A stretch of DNA of 25,331 nt from a virus. A program made the translations under genes and the position numbers. Of this stretch, positions 7,951 through 15,060 are shown piece after piece (position 1 is the stretch's first letter; every line of letters starts with the position of its first letter). The notes below the pieces were generated by a model. The model did no database searches, was not told where the DNA came from, and worked only from the letters and a program-made list of their open reading frames with translations. The stretch lies in IMG/VR virus record IMGVR_UViG_3300005605_000616, positions 1 through 25,331 of that record; one strand, given 5' to 3'.

Positions 7951-8366
7951 TAACCATCATTCCTTTTTTGTTTCTTCACAAAAGTAGAATTGGTAGTAAA
8001 ATCTAAAATATCTCTAAGAAATGTCATACCTTTCAATAAACTATCAGATGAATGATAATTGTAACCAAATCTAAACCACTTAGGTTTATGTTTACTTAAT
8101 GTAGGGAAAAAATCAAACCATATAAATTCTCTTGGATGGTCAAACCACGAATTTTTTATAATTGTTTTAAAATGTTTTTTCTGTTCCCATTTATCCATAA
8201 ATGCTCTCAAAGATTTTAAATCACTTTCAGTAAATTTTTCATCTTTCCAAAAATATAAAATCATTGGTTGTTTACTATTTTGATAAAGGTTATCAAGAGG
8301 TATTTCTATTTTTTCTTGTACTTTTAAAAAATCTGGTAAATAAAATCTTATATTAATTATTTTCAT
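7950..8366 (-). CDS. Unknown phage protein
   Basis: No family is recognised for this 138-residue protein. It is rich in lysine and aromatic residues (WFDHPREFIWFDFFPTL near 94-110; KPKWFRFGYNYHSS after it) and has no signal peptide, cysteine cluster or membrane segment. It begins three bases after the stop of the PD-(D/E)XK nuclease and ends with a TAATG overlap into the SLOG-like gene, so it is certainly part of the same translated run. Its density of aromatic and basic residues would allow nucleic-acid contact, which is speculation. Confidence 0.8.
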   Translation of the reverse strand: MKIINIRFYLPDFLKVQEKIEIPLDNLYQNSKQPMILYFWKDEKFTESDLKSLRAFMDKWEQKKHFKTIIKNSWFDHPREFIWFDFFPTLSKHKPKWFRFGYNYHSSDSLLKGMTFLRDILDFTTNSTFVKKQKRNDG

Positions 8367-8369
8367 GTT

Positions 8370-9236
8370 TTAACCCCAAGCATCACAGTGTTCTGTATTC
8401 TTAAATTCACACCACTTACAAGTCTTTTGACTTTTATTTTTAAAATATTCTTTAAGTTTATAATCATTATTTTCAAATCCATCTTCTAAAAAATTGGATA
8501 AATTCTTAACTACTTTATTAATAGACGGAGTACCATTTGCTGGTATAAATGACTGTACTCTCTTTTGTGGAAAATCTAAATTTTCATACAATCTACGTTT
8601 TACAATAAAATATTCTACTTTAATTTTATCCAACGGTACATCCATTTGTTTTGAATAAAATTGTTTATACAATAACAATTGGTCTGTTTTATTCTTATCA
8701 GCTTTCATCCACTTATTCCAACCCATAGTAGAAGTTTTGATATCTATAATTTTAATTTCACCTGATATTTCATCACCTAATACCAAATCTATAAAACCTA
8801 TAAAATTAATACCATCAGTTAAAGGGTATTTTAATTCTGTCTCTATACCTAATAACTTATATCCCTTCTTAGAAAAATATTCACCTCTCCGTTTCTTTAA
8901 GAAATCTAATATAGCTTTTCCATCTTCCCAAAACTCAGCAAGTTGTTCAGGTGTAGTAAAATGTTCTGCACCTTCTCTACTCATCTTCTCTCTATAAATA
9001 GTCTTCAACTTTGTCAATAACATAGTATCTAAATCAAGTTCATTAGCCGCCTTTGCAGTTTTTTCATATATGGTTTCAACCCACGTTTGAATAACTTCAT
9101 GCATCGCAGTACCAAATAAAGTATGAATACTATCTGTAAAAGTTGATAGTCTATCTATATAATTTAATTTCCATCTATGAGGACATTGTGACCACATAGA
9201 ATATTGAGAGTAACTTACCCTTAAAGGTTTTTCCAA
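8370..9236 (-). CDS. PD-(D/E)XK nuclease with Cas4/AddB-like cysteine cluster
   Basis: This 288-residue protein belongs to the RecB/Cas4-like exonuclease group. The N-terminus VSYSQYSMWSQCPHRWKLNY is the family's opening helix with the first cysteine (C18). GTAMHE (42-47) supplies the conserved histidine. The catalytic core is D150 in GFIDLVLG and D165-I-K167 in IIDIKTS. The C-terminus holds C273, C276 and C284, which with C18 could bind a 4Fe-4S cluster as in Cas4 and AddB. It probably degrades or trims DNA during replication or recombination. The start is a TTG at 9236, one base after the stop of a 39-residue ORF. No upstream ATG fits, and the family motif begins almost at once. Cas genes are absent, so this is not a CRISPR component. 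Confidence 0.88.
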   Translation of the reverse strand: MEKPLRVSYSQYSMWSQCPHRWKLNYIDRLSTFTDSIHTLFGTAMHEVIQTWVETIYEKTAKAANELDLDTMLLTKLKTIYREKMSREGAEHFTTPEQLAEFWEDGKAILDFLKKRRGEYFSKKGYKLLGIETELKYPLTDGINFIGFIDLVLGDEISGEIKIIDIKTSTMGWNKWMKADKNKTDQLLLYKQFYSKQMDVPLDKIKVEYFIVKRRLYENLDFPQKRVQSFIPANGTPSINKVVKNLSNFLEDGFENNDYKLKEYFKNKSQKTCKWCEFKNTEHCDAWG

Positions 9237-9237
9237 A

Positions 9238-9357
9238 CTAATCCATCCACTTTCCGTGTGTAAATAAATGCCAAGTTCGATGTTTCAATATTTCCCACAT
9301 CAATCCTACATAAGATTCTGATTCATAGAATCCTACGTCACAATCATACCTATACAT
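9238..9357 (-). CDS. 39-residue ORF between nuclease and DUF1599-like gene
   Basis: An ATG at 9357-9355 overlaps the preceding stop by one base (TAATG), exactly like several other junctions here, and the frame runs to TAG at 9240-9238. The product (MYRYDCDVGFYESESYVGLM then WEILKHRTWHLFTHGKWMD) is acidic at the N-terminus and aromatic/basic at the C-terminus. It fills the only otherwise empty 120-base gap in this region. The 3' end stops one base before the nuclease TTG start, so its translation may feed ribosomes to that weak start. No family is recognised. It could be a leader peptide rather than a stable protein. Confidence 0.6.
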   Translation of the reverse strand: MYRYDCDVGFYESESYVGLMWEILKHRTWHLFTHGKWMD

Positions 9358-9782
9358 TATTTTCCCCATTTTCCTCTACCGACTATCGTAGCCATAATTC
9401 CATAATTAGATACATCAAGATACGCATCTTCTACAGTTTCACCTTCGACTGCATTTTGTTTACCACTCATTAAAAGATTCTTTAATCTCTGAATCTTATC
9501 ATTCATCCTAAACCATAATCCTGTTAAAGATAGATGAACTTCTTCTGGTGTTTGTAATTGTGTTCCAACACTAATATTACCTGGTCCATAGTCGTGTTGT
9601 TTGTGTAAGAACAATTCATATTGTTCTCGTTGTATCTTTTTGAACTCAGTAGTCATTTTAGGCCATTCTTTTTCCATTTGTTTTATAATATCATAACTAC
9701 TCTCACGACCTTGTGCGTGTGCTTGTTCATCTATATCCTCAGCATATTCTTCGAGTCTTTTAGATTCTTTTATAACTTTCAT
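9357..9782 (-). CDS. DUF1599-like (nucleotide modification associated domain 1) protein
   Basis: The 141-residue protein carries the features of DUF1599/Nmad1: a KQHDYGPGNIS motif (61-71), a WFRMNDKIQRLKNLL helix (90-104) with conserved D-K and R-L, and a last helix GETVEDAYLDVSNYGIMA (114-131). The conserved acidic, histidine and lysine residues resemble the all-alpha NTP pyrophosphatase (MazG-like) layout. The family is common in phages and has been linked by gene context to nucleotide modification, although its biochemistry is not firmly settled. The first 50 residues are a charged helical extension. It lies just downstream of the gp62-like gene and upstream of the nuclease. Confidence in the family is fair, in the function low. 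Confidence 0.7.
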   Translation of the reverse strand: MKVIKESKRLEEYAEDIDEQAHAQGRESSYDIIKQMEKEWPKMTTEFKKIQREQYELFLHKQHDYGPGNISVGTQLQTPEEVHLSLTGLWFRMNDKIQRLKNLLMSGKQNAVEGETVEDAYLDVSNYGIMATIVGRGKWGK

Positions 9783-9783
9783 T

Positions 9784-10209
9784 TTATATTCCCATTTGTT
9801 TTAATTCTTTGTCAGTATAACCATACTTTGAAATAATCTCTCTAATTTCCTTTTTAGGTAAAAGAGAAATGTATGTTATTGATTCTTTTTCACTACATTT
9901 AAAATATTCAGCGATTTTCTGAACGACTTGTTTGTTATATATATTGTCCTTTTTTCCCTTAATATATTTTAAATACTGTTTACCCTTCGGTAATGTATTA
10001 GAATATACAACATAAAGACTATATGAGTCAAGCTTTAATTTCTGTATTTCATTAACAAAATCAGTCCACTCCATCTTCATAGATAGAAAACGATTAACCA
10101 TATAATTAGACCAAGTTTTCTTATCTGAATCTGTTAAGGTTTCCCAATATTTTGGGTTTTGTACTGCTGTTGTTTGTCTTATATGATCAAATAGTGATTT
10201 AACTTTCAA
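9784..10209 (-). CDS. Probable clamp-loader small subunit, gp62-like
   Basis: In T4, gp62 joins gp44 to load the gp45 clamp on primer-template DNA. This 141-residue protein shows the weakly conserved gp62 pattern: a central NYMVNRFLSM helix (35-44), LPKGKQYLKYIKGKK (73-87) corresponding to the VPRGKRYGKW segment of T4 gp62, and an EYFKCSEKESITYISLL helix pair corresponding to the DAINYKSIL region. It is shorter than T4 gp62 (about 187 residues) but similar to versions in marine T4-like phages. The start is TTG at 10209, with GAGG five to six bases upstream. Oddly, it lies some 6 kb downstream of the gp44-like gene instead of next to it. The call relies on remembered patterns and is moderate. 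Confidence 0.62.
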   Translation of the reverse strand: MKVKSLFDHIRQTTAVQNPKYWETLTDSDKKTWSNYMVNRFLSMKMEWTDFVNEIQKLKLDSYSLYVVYSNTLPKGKQYLKYIKGKKDNIYNKQVVQKIAEYFKCSEKESITYISLLPKKEIREIISKYGYTDKELKQMGI

Positions 10210-10232
10210 AAAAACCTCAATTAATTTTACAA

Positions 10233-11705
10233 CTATCCAATTGTTGGTGGACTAGTATAAAAGTTTACTGCTAAACTTTCAGAAGTAAAATATGTACTTT
10301 GTTCTTCTAAATCTAATCCATAAAAAGCTTTAACAGAACCACTTTCTATCACAATAGAATCTACATTTACTTCTGCTTTACCTGGATTAATTAATTTGTA
10401 ACCAGTTTTGATATGTCTTGGTTCACAAAAACGATAAACATTGTTATCATCTTTTATAAATAGATGTTGAAATAATGAAACCTCTAAAGAATTATTAATC
10501 TTACACCATTTTGTATATCCAAAAGTTTGAGTACTTATTACATTAGATGTAGTGACATCTAAATCTGAAATACTTGAAGATTCCCAACTTCTCCACGATT
10601 CATCAAGTCCCGAATCAAGTCTATCATCTTGTGATAATGTAACATATACTTTACCTGAAAATTCATTACTCACTCTACCACATTTTACTGACGAACCTGA
10701 AGTTACACTTTCTATATTTGTATAATTTCCATCACTCATAGCTATTTTAGTACCAGCTCCAAAGTTTCCAACAAACTGAGTTGGTTTGAATTCCCATTGA
10801 GTTGAACCTGAAGTAGTGTATTTATCATTATAATACCAATATGGTAAACTATCAGTTGGTCTTAACCAAGTAGAACCACTACAATGTACCAACACACTTC
10901 CTTTTAAAATACATGGATACCCATTAGAATCAACATCTGGAGTCACAAATGATTCATGATAAGAACTACCAGTTATGGTAGGTAAAGTAGAATTAGTAAC
11001 ATTATAAAAACTTAAACCATGTCCAGCATCCAATGATGGGTCTTTGACAACCACATCAGGCCAATTATCCCCATTTGCGTTTACATTATAAGAACCAGTT
11101 GTAGTTGGCATTTGTACACCATTGTTCGTCATGTTAACACTTTGACTCGTAAACCAATTTCTAAAATTAATTTTGTTTCGTGTAATATCAATTAAACCAC
11201 TATCCCTCAATGGACAGTTAACTACATAGAATGACCCTGAATTACTACCAGATGGCATTGATAACTGTAAAATAGTAGAATTTGTTGATTTTGGTTGTAC
11301 CCAAGTTGATTCATATCCTAAATTATGGTCAGCTGCACTCTGACTTGCACAAGTTATCCAATAATCTCCTGGTGTTGCTGAACCACTATCGTAAGAAGAA
11401 AACACATAATGAATCTTTTCATATTTAGATGTAGAGACAAATGAAGATAGTGCATCAAAATCAAATCCTGTTTGAGCTATTGCTTGTTGATTCCATAATC
11501 CAACATCTGCGTTTATTTCAGTTAAATAGAGTGAACCTGAAGATGGAGTGAAATCCATAGTAACAATCTCACCCACATTGGTTATCTGAGATTGTCCGTC
11601 CACCGATCCATAATATCCATAAGAACCAGTAGCTAAAGCATCTCCTATGACGTGTGAAGATGTTTTCAACGAAGAACTATATGTATTGTAATCAAATATT
11701 GCCAT
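10233..11705 (-). CDS. Probable virion protein with degenerate C-terminal Hint-like domain
   Basis: The first 310 or so residues of this 490-residue protein are rich in S, T, G, N and aromatic residues in short beta strands, as in phage tail or fibre proteins. From about residue 313 the sequence follows a Hedgehog/intein (Hint) plan. NFGAGTKIAMSDG (314-326) stands where inteins have C-F-x-x-G-T, then IESVTSGSSVKCG. A block-B-like histidine is H414 in SLFQHLFIKDD. The end is FYGLDLEEQSTYFTSESLAVN (N481). The nucleophilic Cys1 is replaced by N314, and residue 482 is F, so splicing or cleavage by the usual route looks impossible. The domain probably serves as a structural module. It sits alone between the ligase cassette and the gp62-like gene. 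Confidence 0.7.
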   Translation of the reverse strand: MAIFDYNTYSSSLKTSSHVIGDALATGSYGYYGSVDGQSQITNVGEIVTMDFTPSSGSLYLTEINADVGLWNQQAIAQTGFDFDALSSFVSTSKYEKIHYVFSSYDSGSATPGDYWITCASQSAADHNLGYESTWVQPKSTNSTILQLSMPSGSNSGSFYVVNCPLRDSGLIDITRNKINFRNWFTSQSVNMTNNGVQMPTTTGSYNVNANGDNWPDVVVKDPSLDAGHGLSFYNVTNSTLPTITGSSYHESFVTPDVDSNGYPCILKGSVLVHCSGSTWLRPTDSLPYWYYNDKYTTSGSTQWEFKPTQFVGNFGAGTKIAMSDGNYTNIESVTSGSSVKCGRVSNEFSGKVYVTLSQDDRLDSGLDESWRSWESSSISDLDVTTSNVISTQTFGYTKWCKINNSLEVSLFQHLFIKDDNNVYRFCEPRHIKTGYKLINPGKAEVNVDSIVIESGSVKAFYGLDLEEQSTYFTSESLAVNFYTSPPTIG

Positions 11706-11742
11706 TTTTTATTCCTACTTGTCCTTAATAAATATCATACCC

Positions 11743-12294
11743 TTAAAAATTAATCGGATTACTATACGTCCAACTTACTAAAGAAGTACGTGTTCCCTTA
11801 AATACTGGTTTAATTCTATGAAAAATGAAGGCTGGAAATATTACTGCCTCACCAACCTTTAAATCTATAGTTGTTTTCTCTCCATTAAAAATTTCAAATT
11901 CCCCACCTTTCTCTGGTTTATTTAATAAAATTGAAATTCCTAATCTTTTTCCTCGACTCATATCATCAAAATGCCAAGAACAACCATTTCCATTAGAATA
12001 TTCTTTTATTCCAGAATTCCATAAACCTTGATTTTCAAACTTAAAAAATTTCATATTTACCATATCTATACATTCTCTCACCTTCTCAAAAAACCACTCA
12101 TTTTCATCTGAAATTTCTAAATGCCAATAAGGAAAGTTAGTATGTCCAAAAGTATAATTAGACTCATCAGGTATAATATTATATTTTTTATCATTCATTT
12201 CTTGAGGTGACTTTATAAACTCACCCTTAGAATCAATTATTTTCTTACACTCTGATTCAGAAAAAACTTGGTTAAGTACTATATTATCCATCAT
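11743..12294 (-). CDS. 2-oxoglutarate/Fe(II)-dependent oxygenase (prolyl 4-hydroxylase-like)
   Basis: The 183-residue protein has the complete facial triad and co-substrate site of the family: H108-F-D110 within CSWHFDDM, H159 within IFHRIKP, and R169 in GTRTSLVSW to bind 2-oxoglutarate. GGEFEIF and GEAVIFP mark the jelly-roll strands. The enzyme would hydroxylate a protein side chain, small molecule or nucleobase using oxygen. It begins ATGATG, with the first ATG overlapping the sulfotransferase stop as ATGA, so it is translationally coupled to it and is the last gene of the PP-loop/ligase/sulfotransferase cassette. That context suggests it tailors the product of the ligase, although the substrate is not visible. 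2OG oxygenases are common in marine T4-like phages, so independent function is also possible. Confidence 0.88.
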   Translation of the reverse strand: MMDNIVLNQVFSESECKKIIDSKGEFIKSPQEMNDKKYNIIPDESNYTFGHTNFPYWHLEISDENEWFFEKVRECIDMVNMKFFKFENQGLWNSGIKEYSNGNGCSWHFDDMSRGKRLGISILLNKPEKGGEFEIFNGEKTTIDLKVGEAVIFPAFIFHRIKPVFKGTRTSLVSWTYSNPINF

Positions 12295-12854
12295 TTAACT
12301 CTTGGAAAGTCAACTTCAGGTATTGAATGACTTAAATACCCACATAACTTCTCCCAACCATCTCTATCATCAATAATATTCATATTTAAATATTCTATAT
12401 TATTCTTTTTTAACAAACTAATGTTACTATGATGTTTAAATAATGTCCGTTCTTTAATCCACTCTTTTTGATAATCTGGATAATTTTCAAATACTTCTTT
12501 ATCTCCCACACCTAACCAATTCCAAGAATCCACAATTCCATCTTCTAATCTTTTTACTTTATCTCTCAAAACAGAATCTACATAACCATCCAAATCACGA
12601 GTTAAACTAATATATTTTGCGTCTGGATATTCGTGTACAATATGACTAAATACAGTTGGTTCATAAATTGGATAATCTAAATAACTTTGATAATCTATAC
12701 CATGTAAAATAGGTCTATTATTGTACATATTATAATAAATTTCCTCAGTACATTTTCCACCTCCAGTATGTAACGCACTATATCCAAGTGTCTTAATAGC
12801 CGTTTCTAAACTTTTAGTACCAGTTTTATTATATCCTAATACAAATATTTTCAT
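12291..12854 (-). CDS. Sulfotransferase-like protein
   Basis: The 187-residue protein begins with a P-loop-like 5'-phosphosulfate loop, VLGYNKTGTKSLETAIKTLG (5-24). It has a 3'-phosphate-binding segment KYISLTRDLDGYVDSVLRD with the conserved arginine and acidic residues, and ends in EVDFPRVK. This is the layout of the small Sulfotransfer family (P-loop NTPase-like fold), which moves sulfate from PAPS to sugars, peptides or small molecules. The start overlaps the ligase stop by four bases (ATGA), and its own stop overlaps the oxygenase start in the same way, so the three proteins are translated as a block. No PAPS synthesis genes are seen here. The acceptor is unknown; a sugar, tyrosine or the cassette product are all possible. 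Confidence 0.82.
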   Translation of the reverse strand: MKIFVLGYNKTGTKSLETAIKTLGYSALHTGGGKCTEEIYYNMYNNRPILHGIDYQSYLDYPIYEPTVFSHIVHEYPDAKYISLTRDLDGYVDSVLRDKVKRLEDGIVDSWNWLGVGDKEVFENYPDYQKEWIKERTLFKHHSNISLLKKNNIEYLNMNIIDDRDGWEKLCGYLSHSIPEVDFPRVK

Positions 12855-14260
12855 TTTACAGTTCCAAACTCATCTAACCAATTTCTACCAACGTGTCCAA
12901 TTTTTTTAACAACCTTAATGGATTTCCAATTCCAACCATCTTGATAATTTACATCAGTAGTGTAACCATTATTATAACTCCAATTATATGAAGCTGAAAT
13001 AAAATCTTTTATAAATGTAGGATATTTTCTACTACTTCTATATTTTGGATGACAATACCAGTGTGCTGAATAATGATAATCTTTAGGTAACTTATTAACT
13101 ACGGCACTCCAAGAATCGTGGTCTTTTATTATAAAACTATTAGTAAAATACCAATCCCATTGTACTGCCATTCCATTATGAAATGCAATTTTTAAAATAT
13201 GTCCTTCTTTTATTCTTCTCTCAGCGTCTTTCCATGTCCAATTATAATTCCAATCAACTCCTTTTTCAAATTCCTCAAGTCCCCTTAATATTTCAACTTT
13301 ACGTCTATCTAAAGAATCTAAATCAGTAATAACCTCAAACTCTATATCTTTAAAGTCTATATCAATCTCTTTAAAATTTTCCATTTTGTTTTCAGCGAAC
13401 CAATAATTTCTACTACCCAATCTATACCAACCTTCCTCATTCTCTATAATATTTTTATATCCGTTTCTTTTCTTATCATCTAATTTAACGGGATAATTAA
13501 AAACAACATCTTCACCCTTTTGACTTACAAGTGCATACATAAGTCTTTCTAATCCCCATCCCCAACATCCAGAAGCAGGGTCATCTGTTTGAGTGTTTAT
13601 TATATTAAATCTCTTATGGTATGATGTACCAACAAAATTAAAAGAACCTACAGGTAAATACTGTTTTTCATTTGGAAAATATAATTTATATTCTACCTTA
13701 GAACCATGAATCCTCTGTGACCTCTTTTTAATTCTTGAATCTTTACCAAAAAATGGGTCTGTAGCACCTTCAAATTTATAATCTAAATCCATGTATTCAA
13801 AAATTGATCTTACATATTCTACTGATTTAGCAAAACAATCCTCTACATAATCATAACTACCTATGTGTACAATTTCTTGACCTGTAAATTGTAATAGTCT
13901 TGTCAAATCATTTAATTCTCCTTCTTCAAACCTATTACATTTACCAGTTAAAATATGAGTCTTATTACCATCAACAAAATCATCTTCATAATAAGCATAC
14001 ATATGATAACATACTGTAGGTGAATTCATTCCAATTTCAGAACCATCTAAATGTCTATGTACCATTTGGGTCTGATTAGAAAATGACTTAGTATAATTAC
14101 TTCGAATTGTATTTTCAGGTGATAAGATAGTTGGTGTTAATAATTCTTCACCATCAAAGACATCTTTTATAAAAGATTTAGTTTTTTCTTGTATTTGATA
14201 ATATAAATCAACATACTCCCCACCTAAAACAAATAATCCATTACCTACTTGCCTGTACAT
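12851..14260 (-). CDS. Class II aaRS-like amino acid:[carrier protein]-type ligase fused to GNAT-like domain
   Basis: Numbering here is from the upstream ATG at 14275. The N-terminal ~290 residues form a class II synthetase core without tRNA-binding domains. A motif-2-like CNRFEEGELNDLTRLLQFTGQEIVHIG spans 113-139, and motif 3 is GCWGWGLERLMYAL (236-249). Cysteine 89, glutamate 134 and cysteine 237 match the Cys-Glu-Cys zinc site of archaeal-type SerRS and the amino acid:[carrier protein] ligases, which adenylate a small amino acid and load it onto a phosphopantetheine carrier. Residues about 315-470 resemble a GNAT acyltransferase (WYCHPKYRSS; WNWKSIKVVKKIGHVG). The likely start is the second Met at 14260, with AAGGA five bases upstream; the first would overlap the PP-loop gene by 35 bases. 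No carrier protein is visible. It could instead transfer an aminoacyl group to another acceptor. Confidence 0.78.
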   Translation of the reverse strand: MYRQVGNGLFVLGGEYVDLYYQIQEKTKSFIKDVFDGEELLTPTILSPENTIRSNYTKSFSNQTQMVHRHLDGSEIGMNSPTVCYHMYAYYEDDFVDGNKTHILTGKCNRFEEGELNDLTRLLQFTGQEIVHIGSYDYVEDCFAKSVEYVRSIFEYMDLDYKFEGATDPFFGKDSRIKKRSQRIHGSKVEYKLYFPNEKQYLPVGSFNFVGTSYHKRFNIINTQTDDPASGCWGWGLERLMYALVSQKGEDVVFNYPVKLDDKKRNGYKNIIENEEGWYRLGSRNYWFAENKMENFKEIDIDFKDIEFEVITDLDSLDRRKVEILRGLEEFEKGVDWNYNWTWKDAERRIKEGHILKIAFHNGMAVQWDWYFTNSFIIKDHDSWSAVVNKLPKDYHYSAHWYCHPKYRSSRKYPTFIKDFISASYNWSYNNGYTTDVNYQDGWNWKSIKVVKKIGHVGRNWLDEFGTVK

Positions 14261-14810
14261 TGTATTCCTTATCATTACTGTGAATAAATTTTCTTAAATC
14301 TTCAGGTATTTTTTCGTAAACTTCTTTTTTATTTAACTTACCTACTTTTCTATCAAAACCCAATTTAGTATCAATTGTAGGAAATCTACTCACTATTGAA
14401 TTAAATAAATAAACCATAAATGGATAGTCAAATGTAGGAATACTATCTTCTATAGCTGAATCCCACTCTTCTTTATTTATAAAAAATCTAACTTCATCAT
14501 AATCTTTTTCATCAATACAAATATTTGCCGCGGTAGTTATAGTGTAACATATATCCGCTGAATGTGGTGGTTGTGTAATTTTATCCACTCCATTATAACT
14601 TAAATCCGCCGATATCCATTTAAATTTTCGTGTGTTTTTCTCTAACCAATTTGTAATATGTTCACACGCTTCAGTTTCACCTTCATATCTTGGATGATTT
14701 CTAAAATATAAATGAAATAATGTTACATCATGAGTAGTTTCTTTTAATAACCTATAAACTCCATAAGTACTCTCTACTCCACCTGATAAACAAGCTAATA
14801 TTTTAGACAT
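14241..14810 (-). CDS. PP-loop (N-type ATP pyrophosphatase) family protein, QueC/asparagine-synthetase-like
   Basis: This 189-residue protein starts with ILACLSGGVESTYGVYRLL. SGGVES (9-14) is the PP-loop that binds ATP pyrophosphate, with glutamate in place of the more usual aspartate of SGGxDS. The rest follows an adenine-nucleotide alpha-hydrolase fold, ending in KLGFDRKVGKLNKKEVYEKIPEDL, similar to the region after the core in QueC-like enzymes. The C-terminal zinc cysteines of true QueC are absent. PP-loop enzymes activate a carbonyl or carboxylate by adenylation for amidation or thiolation. It opens the cassette and overlaps the ligase gene by about 20 bases, so it probably acts in the same pathway. 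Substrate unknown. Being phage-borne, 7-deazaguanine chemistry was considered, but no other queuosine-type gene is seen. Confidence 0.78.
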   Translation of the reverse strand: MSKILACLSGGVESTYGVYRLLKETTHDVTLFHLYFRNHPRYEGETEACEHITNWLEKNTRKFKWISADLSYNGVDKITQPPHSADICYTITTAANICIDEKDYDEVRFFINKEEWDSAIEDSIPTFDYPFMVYLFNSIVSRFPTIDTKLGFDRKVGKLNKKEVYEKIPEDLRKFIHSNDKEYNVQASR

Positions 14811-14811
14811 T

Positions 14812-15060
14812 TTATTTTGTATCTAACCCACTACCTTCCAAAAATTGTGTTGGAACTTGACCACAATTACCACAACTATAAACCTGAATAGGTACAAGTG
14901 CTTCTTGACCCGTAGGGGACATTAATGCTGATATTCTTTTAATAACAAATGAAGATATAAATAGATAATTCTCACATTCTTTACATTTGATTGTGTCTGC
15001 TTTTGATAAATCTACCTCTTGTTTTTTCTTAGGTAGTGGTTTCATTGGTTTAAAACTCAT
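14812..15060 (-). CDS. Small zinc-ribbon phage protein
   Basis: The start chosen is the ATG at 15060, which overlaps the kinase stop as ATGA. A longer frame opening at 15120 lies wholly inside the kinase gene and is cysteine/arginine-rich noise. The 82-residue product has a proline/lysine-rich N-terminus, then C26-K-E-C29 and C63-G-N-C66 around a strand-rich middle (SFVIKRISALMSPTGQEALVPIQVY), which fits a single zinc site. Similar short proteins with the I-K-x-x-x-L-x-S-P-T-G and VPIxV patterns recur, to my recollection, among T4-like cyanophages. Function is unknown; binding to nucleic acid or to a replication protein is plausible. It ends one base before the PP-loop gene. Confidence 0.8.
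   Translation of the reverse strand: MSFKPMKPLPKKKQEVDLSKADTIKCKECENYLFISSFVIKRISALMSPTGQEALVPIQVYSCGNCGQVPTQFLEGSGLDTK

Noticed and set aside
8370-9236. Cas4 as part of a CRISPR system
   Set aside because: No repeats, spacers or other cas genes occur in the window; stand-alone Cas4/RecB-like nucleases are common in phages.
10233-11705. An active intein
   Set aside because: The N-terminal Cys/Ser nucleophile and the downstream Cys/Ser/Thr are absent, and no extein continues after the last Asn beyond a few residues.
4041-11735. TTAATAAATAT at 4041-4051 and 11725-11735 as T4-type late promoters
   Set aside because: The ATAAATA-like core reads on the plus strand, away from all the genes, and such strings are easily found by chance in AT-rich sequence.
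12851-14275. A true phage seryl-tRNA synthetase
   Set aside because: There is no tRNA-binding arm, the core is small, and the Cys-Glu-Cys site with a GNAT-like extension fits the carrier-protein ligase group better.
14241-14810. QueC of a 7-deazaguanine DNA modification pathway
   Set aside because: The zinc cysteines are missing, the PP-loop is atypical, and no queD, queE, folE or DpdA-like gene is visible in the window.
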